This document shows, one piece after another, positions 25,497 through 33,814 of a stretch of 64,000 nucleotides of DNA. The stretch is from assembly GCA_013416435.1 (NCBI GenBank), contig JACCEN010000003.1, positions 1 to 64,000 of the forward strand, in the 5' to 3' direction. Each line of letters opens with the position of its first letter. Within the stretch, counting starts at the first letter, position 1. A program made the translations under genes and the position numbers. The notes under the pieces were generated by a model. That model was not told the origin of the DNA. It did not search any database and saw only the letters and a program-made list of their open reading frames with translations. The DNA comes from Alcaligenaceae bacterium (GTDB taxonomy: Bacteria; Pseudomonadota; Gammaproteobacteria; Burkholderiales; Burkholderiaceae_B).

Positions 25497-26069
25497 ATGA
25501 GTGAGCGTTTTCCACGGATAGCACCCGAAACCATGTCCGATAGGCAGCGCGAAGTCGCGGCCGAGATATCCGCCGGCCCAAGGGGAGAGGTCAAGGGGCC
25601 GTTCATCGCCCTGCTGCACAATCCTGAACTTGCGGGATGCCTGCAGAAGGTCGGCGAGCATCTGCGCTTCGGCACCGGCATGCCGGGCGAGGTGATCGAG
25701 CTGGCCATACTGATCACCGCCAGGGCCTGGGACTGTCAGTACGAATGGGTGGCGCATCGACGCATTGCCACCAATACCACCAGTCTCGGCGCCGAAATCA
25801 TGGACGCCGTCGCCCGCAATGAGCGTCCTGCGTCCATGACGGATGAACTGCAGGACGTGTATGACTTCTGCATCGAGGCGCAGCGCCTTGGCGCGCCGAG
25901 TCCCGAAGCATACGAGCGCATCGAACAGCGCTATGGCAAGCGAGGCGTGCTGGACCTGCTGGCAATCTGCGGGTATTACACTTTGCTGGCCATGGTGCTC
26001 AATACCGCCGAACCGCCGCTGCCGGATGGCATGGAGCCGCCCTTGAAGCCCTTGCGGGCGGGAGCGTGA
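25497..26069 (+). CDS. Carboxymuconolactone decarboxylase (CMD) family protein
   Basis: 190 residues. FIALLHNPELAGCLQKVGEH then ELAILITARAWDCQYEWVAH is the typical CMD helix pair; the segment with YEWVAHRRIATNTTSLGAEI holds the conserved E-W-x2-H. The CxxC of the AhpD peroxidase branch is absent, so a decarboxylase-like or uncharacterised CMD activity is more likely. The start has GGAAGAGACC ahead of ATG. It is downstream of the BNR protein and convergent with the IclR gene. Confidence 0.9.
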   Translation: MSERFPRIAPETMSDRQREVAAEISAGPRGEVKGPFIALLHNPELAGCLQKVGEHLRFGTGMPGEVIELAILITARAWDCQYEWVAHRRIATNTTSLGAEIMDAVARNERPASMTDELQDVYDFCIEAQRLGAPSPEAYERIEQRYGKRGVLDLLAICGYYTLLAMVLNTAEPPLPDGMEPPLKPLRAGA

Positions 26070-26101
26070 AAGCCCAGCGGGTGGCCGGCGGGTAGGCGGG
26101 C

Positions 26102-26881
26102 TCAGCCCACTGCCCGCGCGGGCAGGTCGACAACGTTGGCCGAGGTGGAAATCAGCTCGCTTACGCGTCGGCCGGCATCCAGCACAAGCGGCATGGCGGC
26201 GCTGAACGCCGACTCGCTGGTTGTGCCGGCCGAGGCCACCAGCGCGAGGCTGCCAAGCACGTCGCCGGCCCGATTGAACAATGGGGCCGCCACAGAAAGA
26301 ATGCCCGCGTTGTATTCGCCGAAGCTTCTTGCATAGCCTTGCTGCCGGATTTGCTTGAGGTTCTGGCGGAAGCCATCCCAGTCGGCGCCCAGCCCGACAC
26401 TTGCGATGCTTTTACGATGCTTGGCGAAAATGCTGCGCAACTGGTGGACCGGCAGGTAAGCAAGAATGATCTTTGCCGAGGCGCCCGCGACCAGCGGCCG
26501 CCTCTGGCCGCGTGTAAACAGCGCGGAGGGGGCATTGGGCGCCAAGGCTTGCTGCACGCACATGATGCTGTCGCTGAAGAGAATGCAGAGCAGCGAACTG
26601 AAACCACTGTCCGCCGTCAGCTTTTGAATGACAGGTGTCCCGGCGATGTAGACGGGGTCGCACAGCCTGATGGTGCGATCCATCTCCATGATGCGAGGCC
26701 CGAGCACATAGGAACCATTGGCCACGCGCGCAAGCAAGCCCGCTTGATGCAGCGACTTGATATACCGATAGCAGGTCGACGCGGGAATGCCCGCATATCG
26801 TATGAGGTCTTCGGTGGCCCAAACAGGCGCCGCGGGCGTGAACACATCCAGCAGGTTCAGCATCTTGTCCAGGCTGCTCAT
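26102..26881 (-). CDS. IclR-family transcriptional regulator
   Basis: The ATG at 26881 (MSSLDKMLNLLDVFTPAAP) is preferred over an in-frame TTG four codons upstream; about 259 residues. N-terminal winged helix with WATEDLIRYAGIPASTCYRY and IKSLHQAGLLARVANGSYVL. The C-terminal IclR ligand domain has SIMCVQQALAPNAPSALFTR, GASAKIILAYLP and YNAGILSVAAPLFNRAGDV. It is transcribed away from the maleate isomerase-like gene and towards the CMD gene. A motif shared by the promoters of both flanking operons may be its operator. Confidence 0.93.
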   Translation of the reverse strand: MSSLDKMLNLLDVFTPAAPVWATEDLIRYAGIPASTCYRYIKSLHQAGLLARVANGSYVLGPRIMEMDRTIRLCDPVYIAGTPVIQKLTADSGFSSLLCILFSDSIMCVQQALAPNAPSALFTRGQRRPLVAGASAKIILAYLPVHQLRSIFAKHRKSIASVGLGADWDGFRQNLKQIRQQGYARSFGEYNAGILSVAAPLFNRAGDVLGSLALVASAGTTSESAFSAAMPLVLDAGRRVSELISTSANVVDLPARAVG

Positions 26882-27037
26882 TGTTCTCGTCAAATCCGTC
26901 CATTCAAAGTTGGCATGCGCAACGCCGGCACCGTCCAGCCGGCGCGCTCGATAGATTACTTCATATCCGGAGCGACCTGCGGCATTCTCGCCCGATTCAC
27001 CGGTTTGTTGCCGGCATTGGGCAAAGAATTAAAAATG

Positions 27038-27055
27038 ATTACCGTATAGTAAGAT
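27038..27055. promoter_or_regulatory. Shared upstream motif B (possible IclR site) before the isomerase-like gene
   Basis: ATTACCGTATAGTAAGAT, with internal symmetry TTAC...GTAA, in the gap between the divergent IclR gene and the isomerase-like gene. It is 15/18 identical to the motif at 24362-24379. Confidence 0.55.
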
Positions 27056-27089
27056 AGTTTTAAATCAATGAGTGATGGCGAAGGATGAC

Positions 27090-27803
27090 ATGAATAAACA
27101 GCATGCAGGCACGGCGCACAACACGGGTTTGAAGGTTGGTCTGATCGTACCGATGAACAACACCACCATGGCCCGAGAGATCGCGGGTTGGCTACCGGCG
27201 GGTTCCGAAATACAGGTCTTGCGCATTCCTCGCGGCAAGGGCTTGATCACACCGGAGGTCTTGCCGGAATATGTCCGCAGCACGCTGGATCTGGCTGCCG
27301 GCATGAGCAAGAACCTGGACGTCATCGCCTACGGGTGCACGGCGGCTGGTTTCGTCGCCGGTCCTGACGGAGAAGCGAAGCTTGCCAAGGACTTGCAGGC
27401 CGTGACGGGTACGCCCGTGGTCACGACGGCGCGATCCATGGTGCTCGCCCTGCGCGAACTGGGCGCGCGCCGCATTGCGCTCGTTTCTCCCTATAGCGAA
27501 AGCGTGAATCGCGCTCTGATGAAATTCCTCGACGAAGATGAAATCCGGGTCGAGGAACTTGCCAGCTTCAATGCCCCGGATGTGGACGCATTGGGCCGCA
27601 TCACGGAAAGCCAGGTGGCGGAGCTGGCCCGGAAGACCATGAGTGCGTCATGCGACGCAATGTTCATCGCATGCTCTCAGTTGCCTACCTTGGGTGTGCT
27701 GGACGGCTTGTCCGTCGAGTTCGGGCGGCCGGTCATGTCTTCCATCAAGGCAACCGCCATGCAGGCACGCCGGGCGGCCGCGGAGCGCCATGGCACGAAA
27801 TAG
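27090..27803 (+). CDS. Maleate isomerase / Asp-Glu racemase superfamily enzyme
   Basis: The ATG at 27090 has AAGGA five bases upstream and is preferred to the GTG at 27072 or ATG at 27075. About 237 residues. Two conserved Cys positions of the racemase superfamily are visible, in VIAYGCTAAGFVAGPDG and MFIACSQLPTLG, with VGLIVPMNNTTMAREIAGW at the N-terminus as in maleate cis-trans isomerases and arylmalonate decarboxylases. Having both Cys residues favours an isomerase/racemase over arylmalonate decarboxylase, which keeps one. First gene of an operon with Bug, an HpcH/HpaI aldolase and an amidohydrolase, so it likely acts on a dicarboxylate intermediate. Confidence 0.85.
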   Translation: MNKQHAGTAHNTGLKVGLIVPMNNTTMAREIAGWLPAGSEIQVLRIPRGKGLITPEVLPEYVRSTLDLAAGMSKNLDVIAYGCTAAGFVAGPDGEAKLAKDLQAVTGTPVVTTARSMVLALRELGARRIALVSPYSESVNRALMKFLDEDEIRVEELASFNAPDVDALGRITESQVAELARKTMSASCDAMFIACSQLPTLGVLDGLSVEFGRPVMSSIKATAMQARRAAAERHGTK

Positions 27804-27940
27804 AAATAATTATCACCATGTTGGATTATTTGCTGTTACCATGGCAGGTTTCCACCCCAGGAAGAGTGCGGGCATTCGGGGACAAGGCAATGGCGTTCGT
27901 CCCGGGCACGGAACCGCATAAACATCATCAGGAGACATCC

Positions 27941-28912
27941 ATGTATAAGAAGCTCACCAGCGCCCTGGCCGTCTTGGCTTGTTGTTCCGTCCAGGCTTTT
28001 GCGCAATCGGGGCAGGATTGGCCGGACCGCCCGGTACGCATCATTGTTCCGTTTACCGCAGGCTCATTCACCGATACGGCGGCGCGCGCCATGGGCCGCG
28101 AACTCAGCACGCAATTCGGCCAGCAGTTCGTCGTCGAGAATCGTGGCGGAGCCGGCAGCACGATAGGTACCGACGTCGTGGCGAAAGCCGCCCCGGACGG
28201 CTACACCTTCATGGTGACGGACAATTCATTCGCCGTGTCCACAGCGCTTTACAAGACCCTGCCTTATGATCCCAGGAAAGACATAATTCAGGTCGCCCAG
28301 CTTGCCGAGGCGCCGGCCGTCCTGGTGGGCAGCACGGCGTTGCCCGGAAAGGACTTGAAATCCGTCATCGCCGCCGCGAAGGCCCAGTCGGACTCCATGA
28401 CGTTCGGATCCGGAGGCCTGGGATCTTCGGCGCATCTGGCCATGGAGGCTTTCCTGCTGGACGCGGGCGCCAAGCTGGTGCATGTACCCTACAAAGGCAT
28501 TGCCGCCGCCATGCTTGACGTGGTGGCCGGACGCGTCGACATTGCCATAGGCAGTGTCGGATCCACCGTGCAGTACATCAAGGAAAACCGGGTTCAGGGC
28601 CTCGCCCTGAGCGGCAAGAATCGCCACCCCATGTTTCCCGACGTTCCGACGTTCGCGGAAGCCGGCTATCCCGACTACGGCGTCATGTACTGGTTTGGAG
28701 TCATGGGGCCGGCAGGCGTACCCGCACACATCCTCCAGAAGCTGCAAGACGGTATCGTAAAGGCCACGCAGTCGGCAGACTTGCGCAAGGTGTTCGAGAG
28801 CGCCGGCGTGGCGGCTGAAGCGACGAATCAACAAGCGTTCACCCAGCGTGTCGCGGCGGAAACAGCGCTATGGTCGGACGTCATCAAGCGTGCGAATGTG
28901 AAGGTGGACTAA
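27941..28912 (+). CDS. Bug-type (TTT) periplasmic solute receptor
   Basis: The ATG at 27941 has AGGAGA upstream and starts a signal peptide (MYKKLTSALAVLACCSVQAF); the open frame extends upstream without a better start. 323 residues. WPDRPVRIIVPFTAGSFTDT is the binding-loop region, with T-A-G-S replacing the usual P-x-G-G. Other landmarks are FVVENRGGAGSTIGTDVVAK, APDGYTFMVTDNSFAV, VHVPYKGIAAAMLDVVAGRV and FPDVPTFAEAGYPDYGVMYW. Second gene of the isomerase-aldolase-amidohydrolase operon. Confidence 0.95.
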   Translation: MYKKLTSALAVLACCSVQAFAQSGQDWPDRPVRIIVPFTAGSFTDTAARAMGRELSTQFGQQFVVENRGGAGSTIGTDVVAKAAPDGYTFMVTDNSFAVSTALYKTLPYDPRKDIIQVAQLAEAPAVLVGSTALPGKDLKSVIAAAKAQSDSMTFGSGGLGSSAHLAMEAFLLDAGAKLVHVPYKGIAAAMLDVVAGRVDIAIGSVGSTVQYIKENRVQGLALSGKNRHPMFPDVPTFAEAGYPDYGVMYWFGVMGPAGVPAHILQKLQDGIVKATQSADLRKVFESAGVAAEATNQQAFTQRVAAETALWSDVIKRANVKVD

Positions 28913-28927
28913 CGTTAACAGGACCTA

Positions 28928-29746
28928 ATGATGAGTTGGCAACAGAACCGTATTTCCAGGACGATGCACGAAGGCGGCCTGGTGCTTTGCATGGGCATCA
29001 GGCAAGCGCGTACACCGGACATCGCTCCGATGGCCGCCGCTTGCGGCTTCGACAGCATCTATCTGGATATGGAGCACAGTCCCATAGACCTTGGCGCGGT
29101 GTCCGCCATTTGCATCGCGGCCCTGGGCTGCGGCATAACGCCCTTGGTAAGGGTGCCGGACCATGCTCCGCAGCACGTCGCCCGCGCCCTGGACGGCGGC
29201 GCGCAGGGCATCATCGTGCCGCATGTGTCGACCGTCGAGCAAGCGCAGGCGCTGGTGGCGGCCGCCAAGTATCCGCCGCTGGGCCATCGCTCCGTCATGG
29301 GCAGCGGGCCGAGCCTTTCCTACATGCCCAAGCCCCTGGCGGAAACCATTGAAATCGGCAACCGCGAGTCCTTGCTGATCGCCATGCTGGAAACCCCCGA
29401 AGGCATCGCCAATGCGGACGGCATTGCGGCGGTGCCGGGCATCGACATGCTGCTGATCGGATCCAACGACCTTTGCACAGAGATGGGCATCCCCGGGCAA
29501 TTGCGGCATCCCAGCCTTCGCGACGCTTACTCGCAAGCGGCACGCGCCTGCAAAGAGCATGGCAAGCTTCTTGGCGTCGGAGGAATACGGGCAGACCTGG
29601 AATTGCAAAGCGACCTGTTCGCAATGGGCGCGCGATTGATCATTGCCGGCAGCGACGTCACCTATCTTATGCAGGCCGCCGGCAAGGATGCCGAGCAACT
29701 GCGCCGGGCTACTTCGGCATTGACGGAAACAAAGAATGAGTCATAG
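28928..29746 (+). CDS. HpcH/HpaI-family (class II, metal-dependent) aldolase
   Basis: 272 residues. CGFDSIYLDMEHSPIDL contains the D-x-E-H motif. GAQGIIVPHVSTVEQAQALV with YPPLGHRSVMGSG and MLETPEGIANADGIAAVPGI / MLLIGSNDL are the family's metal- and pyruvate-binding segments (the Glu in MLETPEG and the Asp in NDL). The family cleaves 4-hydroxy-2-oxo acids to pyruvate (or oxaloacetate) and an aldehyde. It overlaps the next gene by 11 bases, and together with the isomerase-like enzyme and the PDC-hydrolase-like amidohydrolase suggests breakdown of an aromatic-derived or branched hydroxy-dicarboxylate. ATGs at 28928 and 28931 are both possible. Confidence 0.92.
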   Translation: MMSWQQNRISRTMHEGGLVLCMGIRQARTPDIAPMAAACGFDSIYLDMEHSPIDLGAVSAICIAALGCGITPLVRVPDHAPQHVARALDGGAQGIIVPHVSTVEQAQALVAAAKYPPLGHRSVMGSGPSLSYMPKPLAETIEIGNRESLLIAMLETPEGIANADGIAAVPGIDMLLIGSNDLCTEMGIPGQLRHPSLRDAYSQAARACKEHGKLLGVGGIRADLELQSDLFAMGARLIIAGSDVTYLMQAAGKDAEQLRRATSALTETKNES

Positions 29747-30587
29747 CAACACCAAACCCGCTTTCATTGCGCCGCCCAATGCCTGCGACAGTCATTTCCA
29801 TGTGTTCGGCCCTGCCGGCCAATATGGATATGGTACAGAGCTGCGATACGAACCTCCGCATGCTCCGCTTGAAGATTACCTCGAACTCGCGCGCTGCCTG
29901 GGCTTGACCCGTTTCGTATTCGTTCAGCCCAGCGCTTACGGGCGCGACAACCGATGCATGCTCGATGCCATGAAGCAGATGACGCTGCCGTGCCGGGGCA
30001 TCGTCGATATCGATGAAGACGAGCCCGACAACGTCCTTGGCAATCTGGATGCGCTGGGCATACGCGGCGTGCGCATCAATGTCCGCCCCATCATGCCGGC
30101 GCAGCCCGGATTCGGCGATACGCTCGCGCCTCGCATCCGGCGCCTGGCGGCGCGCTGCTCCGAGCTGGGCTGGCATCTGGATTTCCTGCTGCCCGACTGG
30201 CTGACGGTCGAGCTGCTGCCTGTGCTTCGGTCGCTTCGCCTGCCTTTTTCGATTGCCCACCTTGGCATGCAGAAGGCGAAGAATGGCGCCGATGCAGCGG
30301 ACTTCCAGCACGTGCTCGATCTGGCCAGGAACAACGACTGCTACCTGAAGATCACCGGCATCTATCGCATCTCGACCGCGCCGTGGTTCGCTGACGTGGG
30401 CGCCATGGTGCAAGCCGCGCTCGACGCTGTACCGGATCGCCTGATCTGGGGCAGCGATTACCCGCACCTGTCGTTTGATGAGAACAGCTCGGTCGATCTG
30501 TTCAATTTGCTGGGCGAGTGGGTGCCCGATGCCGCCATGCGGCAGAAGATCCTGGCGGACAACCCGGCGCGGCTATACGGGTTCTGA
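29736..30587 (+). CDS. Amidohydrolase-2 family hydrolase, 2-pyrone-4,6-dicarboxylate lactonase-like
   Basis: 283 residues. NACDSHFHVFGPAGQYGYG carries the H-x-H of strand 1. GVRINVRPIMPAQPGFGD, LDFLLPDWL, FSIAHLGMQKAKNGADA and IWGSDYPHLSFDENSSVDLF (active-site Asp in GSDYPH) follow the order seen in LigI-type 2-pyrone-4,6-dicarboxylate hydrolases of the amidohydrolase superfamily. It hydrolyses a lactone or related ester of a small carboxylic acid; the exact substrate is not shown. It overlaps the aldolase gene and ends the operon, 16 bases from a convergent MFS gene. Confidence 0.85.
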   Translation: MSHSNTKPAFIAPPNACDSHFHVFGPAGQYGYGTELRYEPPHAPLEDYLELARCLGLTRFVFVQPSAYGRDNRCMLDAMKQMTLPCRGIVDIDEDEPDNVLGNLDALGIRGVRINVRPIMPAQPGFGDTLAPRIRRLAARCSELGWHLDFLLPDWLTVELLPVLRSLRLPFSIAHLGMQKAKNGADAADFQHVLDLARNNDCYLKITGIYRISTAPWFADVGAMVQAALDAVPDRLIWGSDYPHLSFDENSSVDLFNLLGEWVPDAAMRQKILADNPARLYGF

Positions 30588-30603
30588 GGGCGGCTGCGCG
30601 CCG

Positions 30604-31794
30604 CTATCGGTTCGGCAGTTTTTCTCTTTCGAGCCGAACCGACAATCCCAGCAGCATCAGGCCGCCCAGGGCGAGAAGAGACCCCACCCATCCCGTCGAG
30701 GCCCATCCGAAACCGTGGGCAATAGCCATGCCGCCCAACAAGGGGCCCAAGGCATTCGCAAAATTGAAGGCGGAATGATTCAGCGCTGCGGCCAGGCCTT
30801 GTGCGTTGCGGGCAATATCCATCAGGCGGGTCTGCAGCACGGTGCCCAGTGCGCCGCCTATGCCGATGAGGAATACGGTAACTGAAATGCCCCATAGGCT
30901 GGAAGCGGTGAAACTGAACAGCGCGGCGGTGGCGGCGCTCCAGATCAGCAAGCCGGCTATGGTCGGCATGAGCGCATGATCGGCGAGCTTCGGTACCAGG
31001 ATGTTTCCTGCGGTCATGCCGATTCCAAAGATGCCCAGCACGATGGGTACGGTTTCCGGAGAAGCCATGGTCACTTGCATCAATGTGTCGGCCAGATAGG
31101 TATAGACGGCAAAGAGACCGCCGAATCCGATCGCCCCTACAGCCAGCGTCAACCAGATCTGGCCTTGCTTCAGCGCGCCCAGCTCGCGCCGGGGACTGGA
31201 CCCTGGCGGCGGCGCTGCACGCGGCGCCCATCGGATAAGCAGCGCCATCGTCAGCAGGCCGCTAACGGAGACCAGGGCGAATCCCCAGCGCCAGCCGATG
31301 GCCTGTCCCAGCCAGTTTGCGAGCGGGACGCCGACAATGGTGGCGACCGTGAGTCCCAGGAACATTCTCCCGACGGCCTGGTTGCGCTTGTTGAGCGGAA
31401 CCAGCGAAACCGCCACCAGGGCGCCGATGCCGAAATAGGCGCCATGCGGCAAGCCGCTGAGAAAGCGCAGGGCGATCAGCCATTCATAGCTTGGCGCGAA
31501 GGCACACAAGCCATTGAACAGCGAGAACATCGCCATGAGCCAGATAAGCATGGTTCGCCGCGGAACCCGTGCGCCCATCACTGTAAGGACGGGCGCGCCG
31601 ATGACGACGCCCAATGCGTAAGCGCTGATCGCATGCCCGGCGGTGGGTGCGTCGATACCCAGGTCCCGGGCGAAATAGGGCAGCAAGCTCATCGTGGCGA
31701 ATTCGGTCGTTCCGATGGCGAATGCGCCAACGGCCAGCGCGAAAAGAATCCAGCCGGCGGATGGAGGGTTGTGTTTCTGGTGAGGTTTGGACAT
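30604..31794 (-). CDS. MFS transporter, DHA1 (AraJ/Bcr-like) type
   Basis: The ATG at 31794 shares one base with the LysR stop (TGATG) and starts MSKPHQKHNPPSAGW; a GTG five codons upstream is less likely. About 396 residues with twelve predicted transmembrane helices. AFAIGTTEFATMSLLPYFAR is helix 1, typical of the AraJ/YdhP drug-or-sugar efflux group. GARVPRRTMLIWLMAMFSLF is the loop 2-3 region, with the usual D/G-R-x-x-R partly kept. SGLPHGAYFGIGALVAVSLV is also characteristic. It is translationally coupled to the LysR gene ahead of it, so the two form an operon. Confidence 0.9.
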   Translation of the reverse strand: MSKPHQKHNPPSAGWILFALAVGAFAIGTTEFATMSLLPYFARDLGIDAPTAGHAISAYALGVVIGAPVLTVMGARVPRRTMLIWLMAMFSLFNGLCAFAPSYEWLIALRFLSGLPHGAYFGIGALVAVSLVPLNKRNQAVGRMFLGLTVATIVGVPLANWLGQAIGWRWGFALVSVSGLLTMALLIRWAPRAAPPPGSSPRRELGALKQGQIWLTLAVGAIGFGGLFAVYTYLADTLMQVTMASPETVPIVLGIFGIGMTAGNILVPKLADHALMPTIAGLLIWSAATAALFSFTASSLWGISVTVFLIGIGGALGTVLQTRLMDIARNAQGLAAALNHSAFNFANALGPLLGGMAIAHGFGWASTGWVGSLLALGGLMLLGLSVRLEREKLPNR

Positions 31795-32702
31795 CAATCG
31801 CTTGACCACGTCGTGTGACTGAACCAGTCACGCAGATGGTCCACAAAAATACGGACTTTATAAGGCAGGTAGCGCTTGCTTTGAATCACCGCGTATATAT
31901 CCAGGCCTTCGCACTGATATTGCGGCAGCACGATTTCCAAAGTGCCGCTGCGTATGTATTCGTCGACCATGTAGCGAGGGTGCATGGCAACGCCGTGATG
32001 GAGTTTCGCCATGTTCAGAATCGCTTCGCCCAAGTTGGAGTTTAACGTACCGTTGACGTGCACGGTCTGGCGCTTGCCGCCACGGCGCCTGAAATGCCAA
32101 TAGCCTGTGGGCGATTTCAAGTTGTGCAGCAGGCAGTTGTGATGCTCGAGGTCCTTGGGATGTGCCGGTCGTCCATTCTTGGCCAAATAGGCGGGAGTGG
32201 CCACCAATAGTTGGGGGACCACCGCTATCTTGTAGGCGACCTGGTTGGTGTCCTTGAGACGGGGGGCAATGCGCACGGACAGGTCCATGTTCTCGGCGAT
32301 CAGGTCGCTACGGCCGTCGTCTATCATCAAGGAGACCTGTACGTCGGGATAGTTATGCAGGAACTGGTGCACAGCGGGTATCAAGTGCACGGCACCAAAG
32401 GAAGGCGGCGACCCGACCCTGATGCGTCCGCTGGGGTGTTGCACGGGATTGCGCACCAAGTCCTTCAAGTTGCTGACCGTCTGGGTCAAGGCGTCGGCGT
32501 TCTGCAGGAGCAGCAGCCCGCTTTCCGTCAGATTGACGCGCTTGGTATTGCGGTTCAGCAACTGGGTCTCGAACTCTTTCTCCAGCCAGAAGATCTTCTT
32601 GGTCACGGTGGAGCGGCTCGTGCCCAATCGCTCGGCAGCCTTGGAGAAGCTCAGGCTTTTGGCCACCTCGATAAATACTTCGATGCATTCGATTGTGTTC
32701 AT
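31794..32702 (-). CDS. LysR-family transcriptional regulator
   Basis: 302 residues. N-terminal winged helix ECIEVFIEVAKSLSFSKAAE with RLGTSRSTVTKKIFWLEKEF, then the periplasmic-binding-like effector domain from about residue 90 (RIRVGSPPSFGAVHLIPAVH). The CrgA/YhjC-type layout, with YKIAVVPQLLVATPAYL, is kept. It is transcribed away from the TauD-type dioxygenase gene at 32884 and into the MFS gene. LysR proteins usually control the divergent gene, so the dioxygenase, the next Bug receptor and the FAH-family gene are probable targets. Confidence 0.93.
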   Translation of the reverse strand: MNTIECIEVFIEVAKSLSFSKAAERLGTSRSTVTKKIFWLEKEFETQLLNRNTKRVNLTESGLLLLQNADALTQTVSNLKDLVRNPVQHPSGRIRVGSPPSFGAVHLIPAVHQFLHNYPDVQVSLMIDDGRSDLIAENMDLSVRIAPRLKDTNQVAYKIAVVPQLLVATPAYLAKNGRPAHPKDLEHHNCLLHNLKSPTGYWHFRRRGGKRQTVHVNGTLNSNLGEAILNMAKLHHGVAMHPRYMVDEYIRSGTLEIVLPQYQCEGLDIYAVIQSKRYLPYKVRIFVDHLRDWFSHTTWSSD

Positions 32703-32793
32703 GGTTGAAAGCAGAGATCGTTTCGTAAATGGAAATAGTGATTTGCCCGTTTTGGGGTATGAGCCGCCGCGTGGTGCTTATTAGAATGTGTTC

Positions 32794-32807
32794 TTGATCT
32801 AAATCAA
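32794..32807. promoter_or_regulatory. Candidate FNR/ANR box upstream of the TauD-type gene
   Basis: TTGATCTAAATCAA is a perfect TTGAT-N4-ATCAA site centred about 84 bases before the dioxygenase ATG, compatible with a -41.5 activator position for a start site near 32842. Confidence 0.6.
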
Positions 32808-32883
32808 TGTTGTCACATGGTACCGCCGTGGCCCGGTTTCGGCGATGGCTGCGCCAGGCGCCTTAGCACACGTAGGAGATTGC

Positions 32884-33759
32884 ATGAGAGTCGAACCAAA
32901 GGGCACCGGGCTTGGTGCCTCCATACACGACATAGACCTTTCAGAACCCCTGAGCCAGGAAAACTACAAGGCCATAGAACAGGCGTTGGGCCGATACGGC
33001 GTGATCAGCTTTCCAGGCCAGACGCTGACTTCCCGGCAATTGCGCGATTATGCGGAACACTTCGGCCAGCTGGAAATCAACGTGGCCAACATGTACCACG
33101 ACGCCGATTATCCAGAAGTCATGATCCTCTCGAACATGAAAGAAGACGGCAAGCCGGTCGGGCTGAGCGACGCAGGCCAGGACTGGCATACGGATATGTC
33201 CTACAGCAAGACCATAGCGTTCAGCAATGTGCTGTATGGGATCAAGATCCCGCATCGCGACGGACGGCCACTGGGCAACACGGAGTTTTGCAATATGCAT
33301 GCCGCATATGCCGACCTGCCGGCGGCTTTGAAAGAAGAGCTTGCCGATATGACCATCACTCATGATTTCAATAAATTCTGGGAGATGATGCGTAGAGAAA
33401 AAGGCAGCACGCGGCCCCCGCTGACCGAGGAACAGCGCAAGCGCAAGCCGCCGGTATCCCACCCGGTGTTTCTGACTCACCCCATCACGGGGAAGAAGGT
33501 GCTGTATGCCAATCCGGGATACTCCATGAGGATCAACGAGCTTCCCGAGGCACGCAGCGACGAAGTCCTGAAGTTTCTTTTTGAGCATCAGTTGCAGGAC
33601 AAGTACCGTTATCGCCATTACTGGAAGGCCGGCGATGTTTTGATGTGGGACAACATGGGAACAATACACAATGCGGTGGCCGATTACCGCCCCGACGAAC
33701 ACCGCCTGATCAAGCGGTGCCAGGTCATGGCGGACAAGTATTTTCCCGAGCTTTATTGA
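32884..33759 (+). CDS. TauD/TfdA-family Fe(II)/2-oxoglutarate-dependent dioxygenase
   Basis: The ATG at 32884 (MRVEPKGTGLGASIHDIDLS) has AGGAG seven bases upstream; the frame opens 13 codons earlier. 291 residues. YGVISFPGQTLTSRQLRDYA and LEINVANMYHDADYP belong to the family core. Iron ligands are H and D in DWHTDMSYSK and the distal His in GTIHNAVADY; the 2-oxoglutarate-binding Arg is in HRLIKRCQVM. The family hydroxylates taurine, sulfonates, phenoxyacetates and other small acids with O2. The following Bug receptor and FAH-family hydrolase suggest an imported acid that is hydroxylated and then cleaved. Confidence 0.93.
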   Translation: MRVEPKGTGLGASIHDIDLSEPLSQENYKAIEQALGRYGVISFPGQTLTSRQLRDYAEHFGQLEINVANMYHDADYPEVMILSNMKEDGKPVGLSDAGQDWHTDMSYSKTIAFSNVLYGIKIPHRDGRPLGNTEFCNMHAAYADLPAALKEELADMTITHDFNKFWEMMRREKGSTRPPLTEEQRKRKPPVSHPVFLTHPITGKKVLYANPGYSMRINELPEARSDEVLKFLFEHQLQDKYRYRHYWKAGDVLMWDNMGTIHNAVADYRPDEHRLIKRCQVMADKYFPELY

Positions 33760-33814
33760 GCCTTCCCGCGCCGTGCGCGCGTAATTCAACCTAGAAAAAC
33801 CAAGGAGACAAGAG

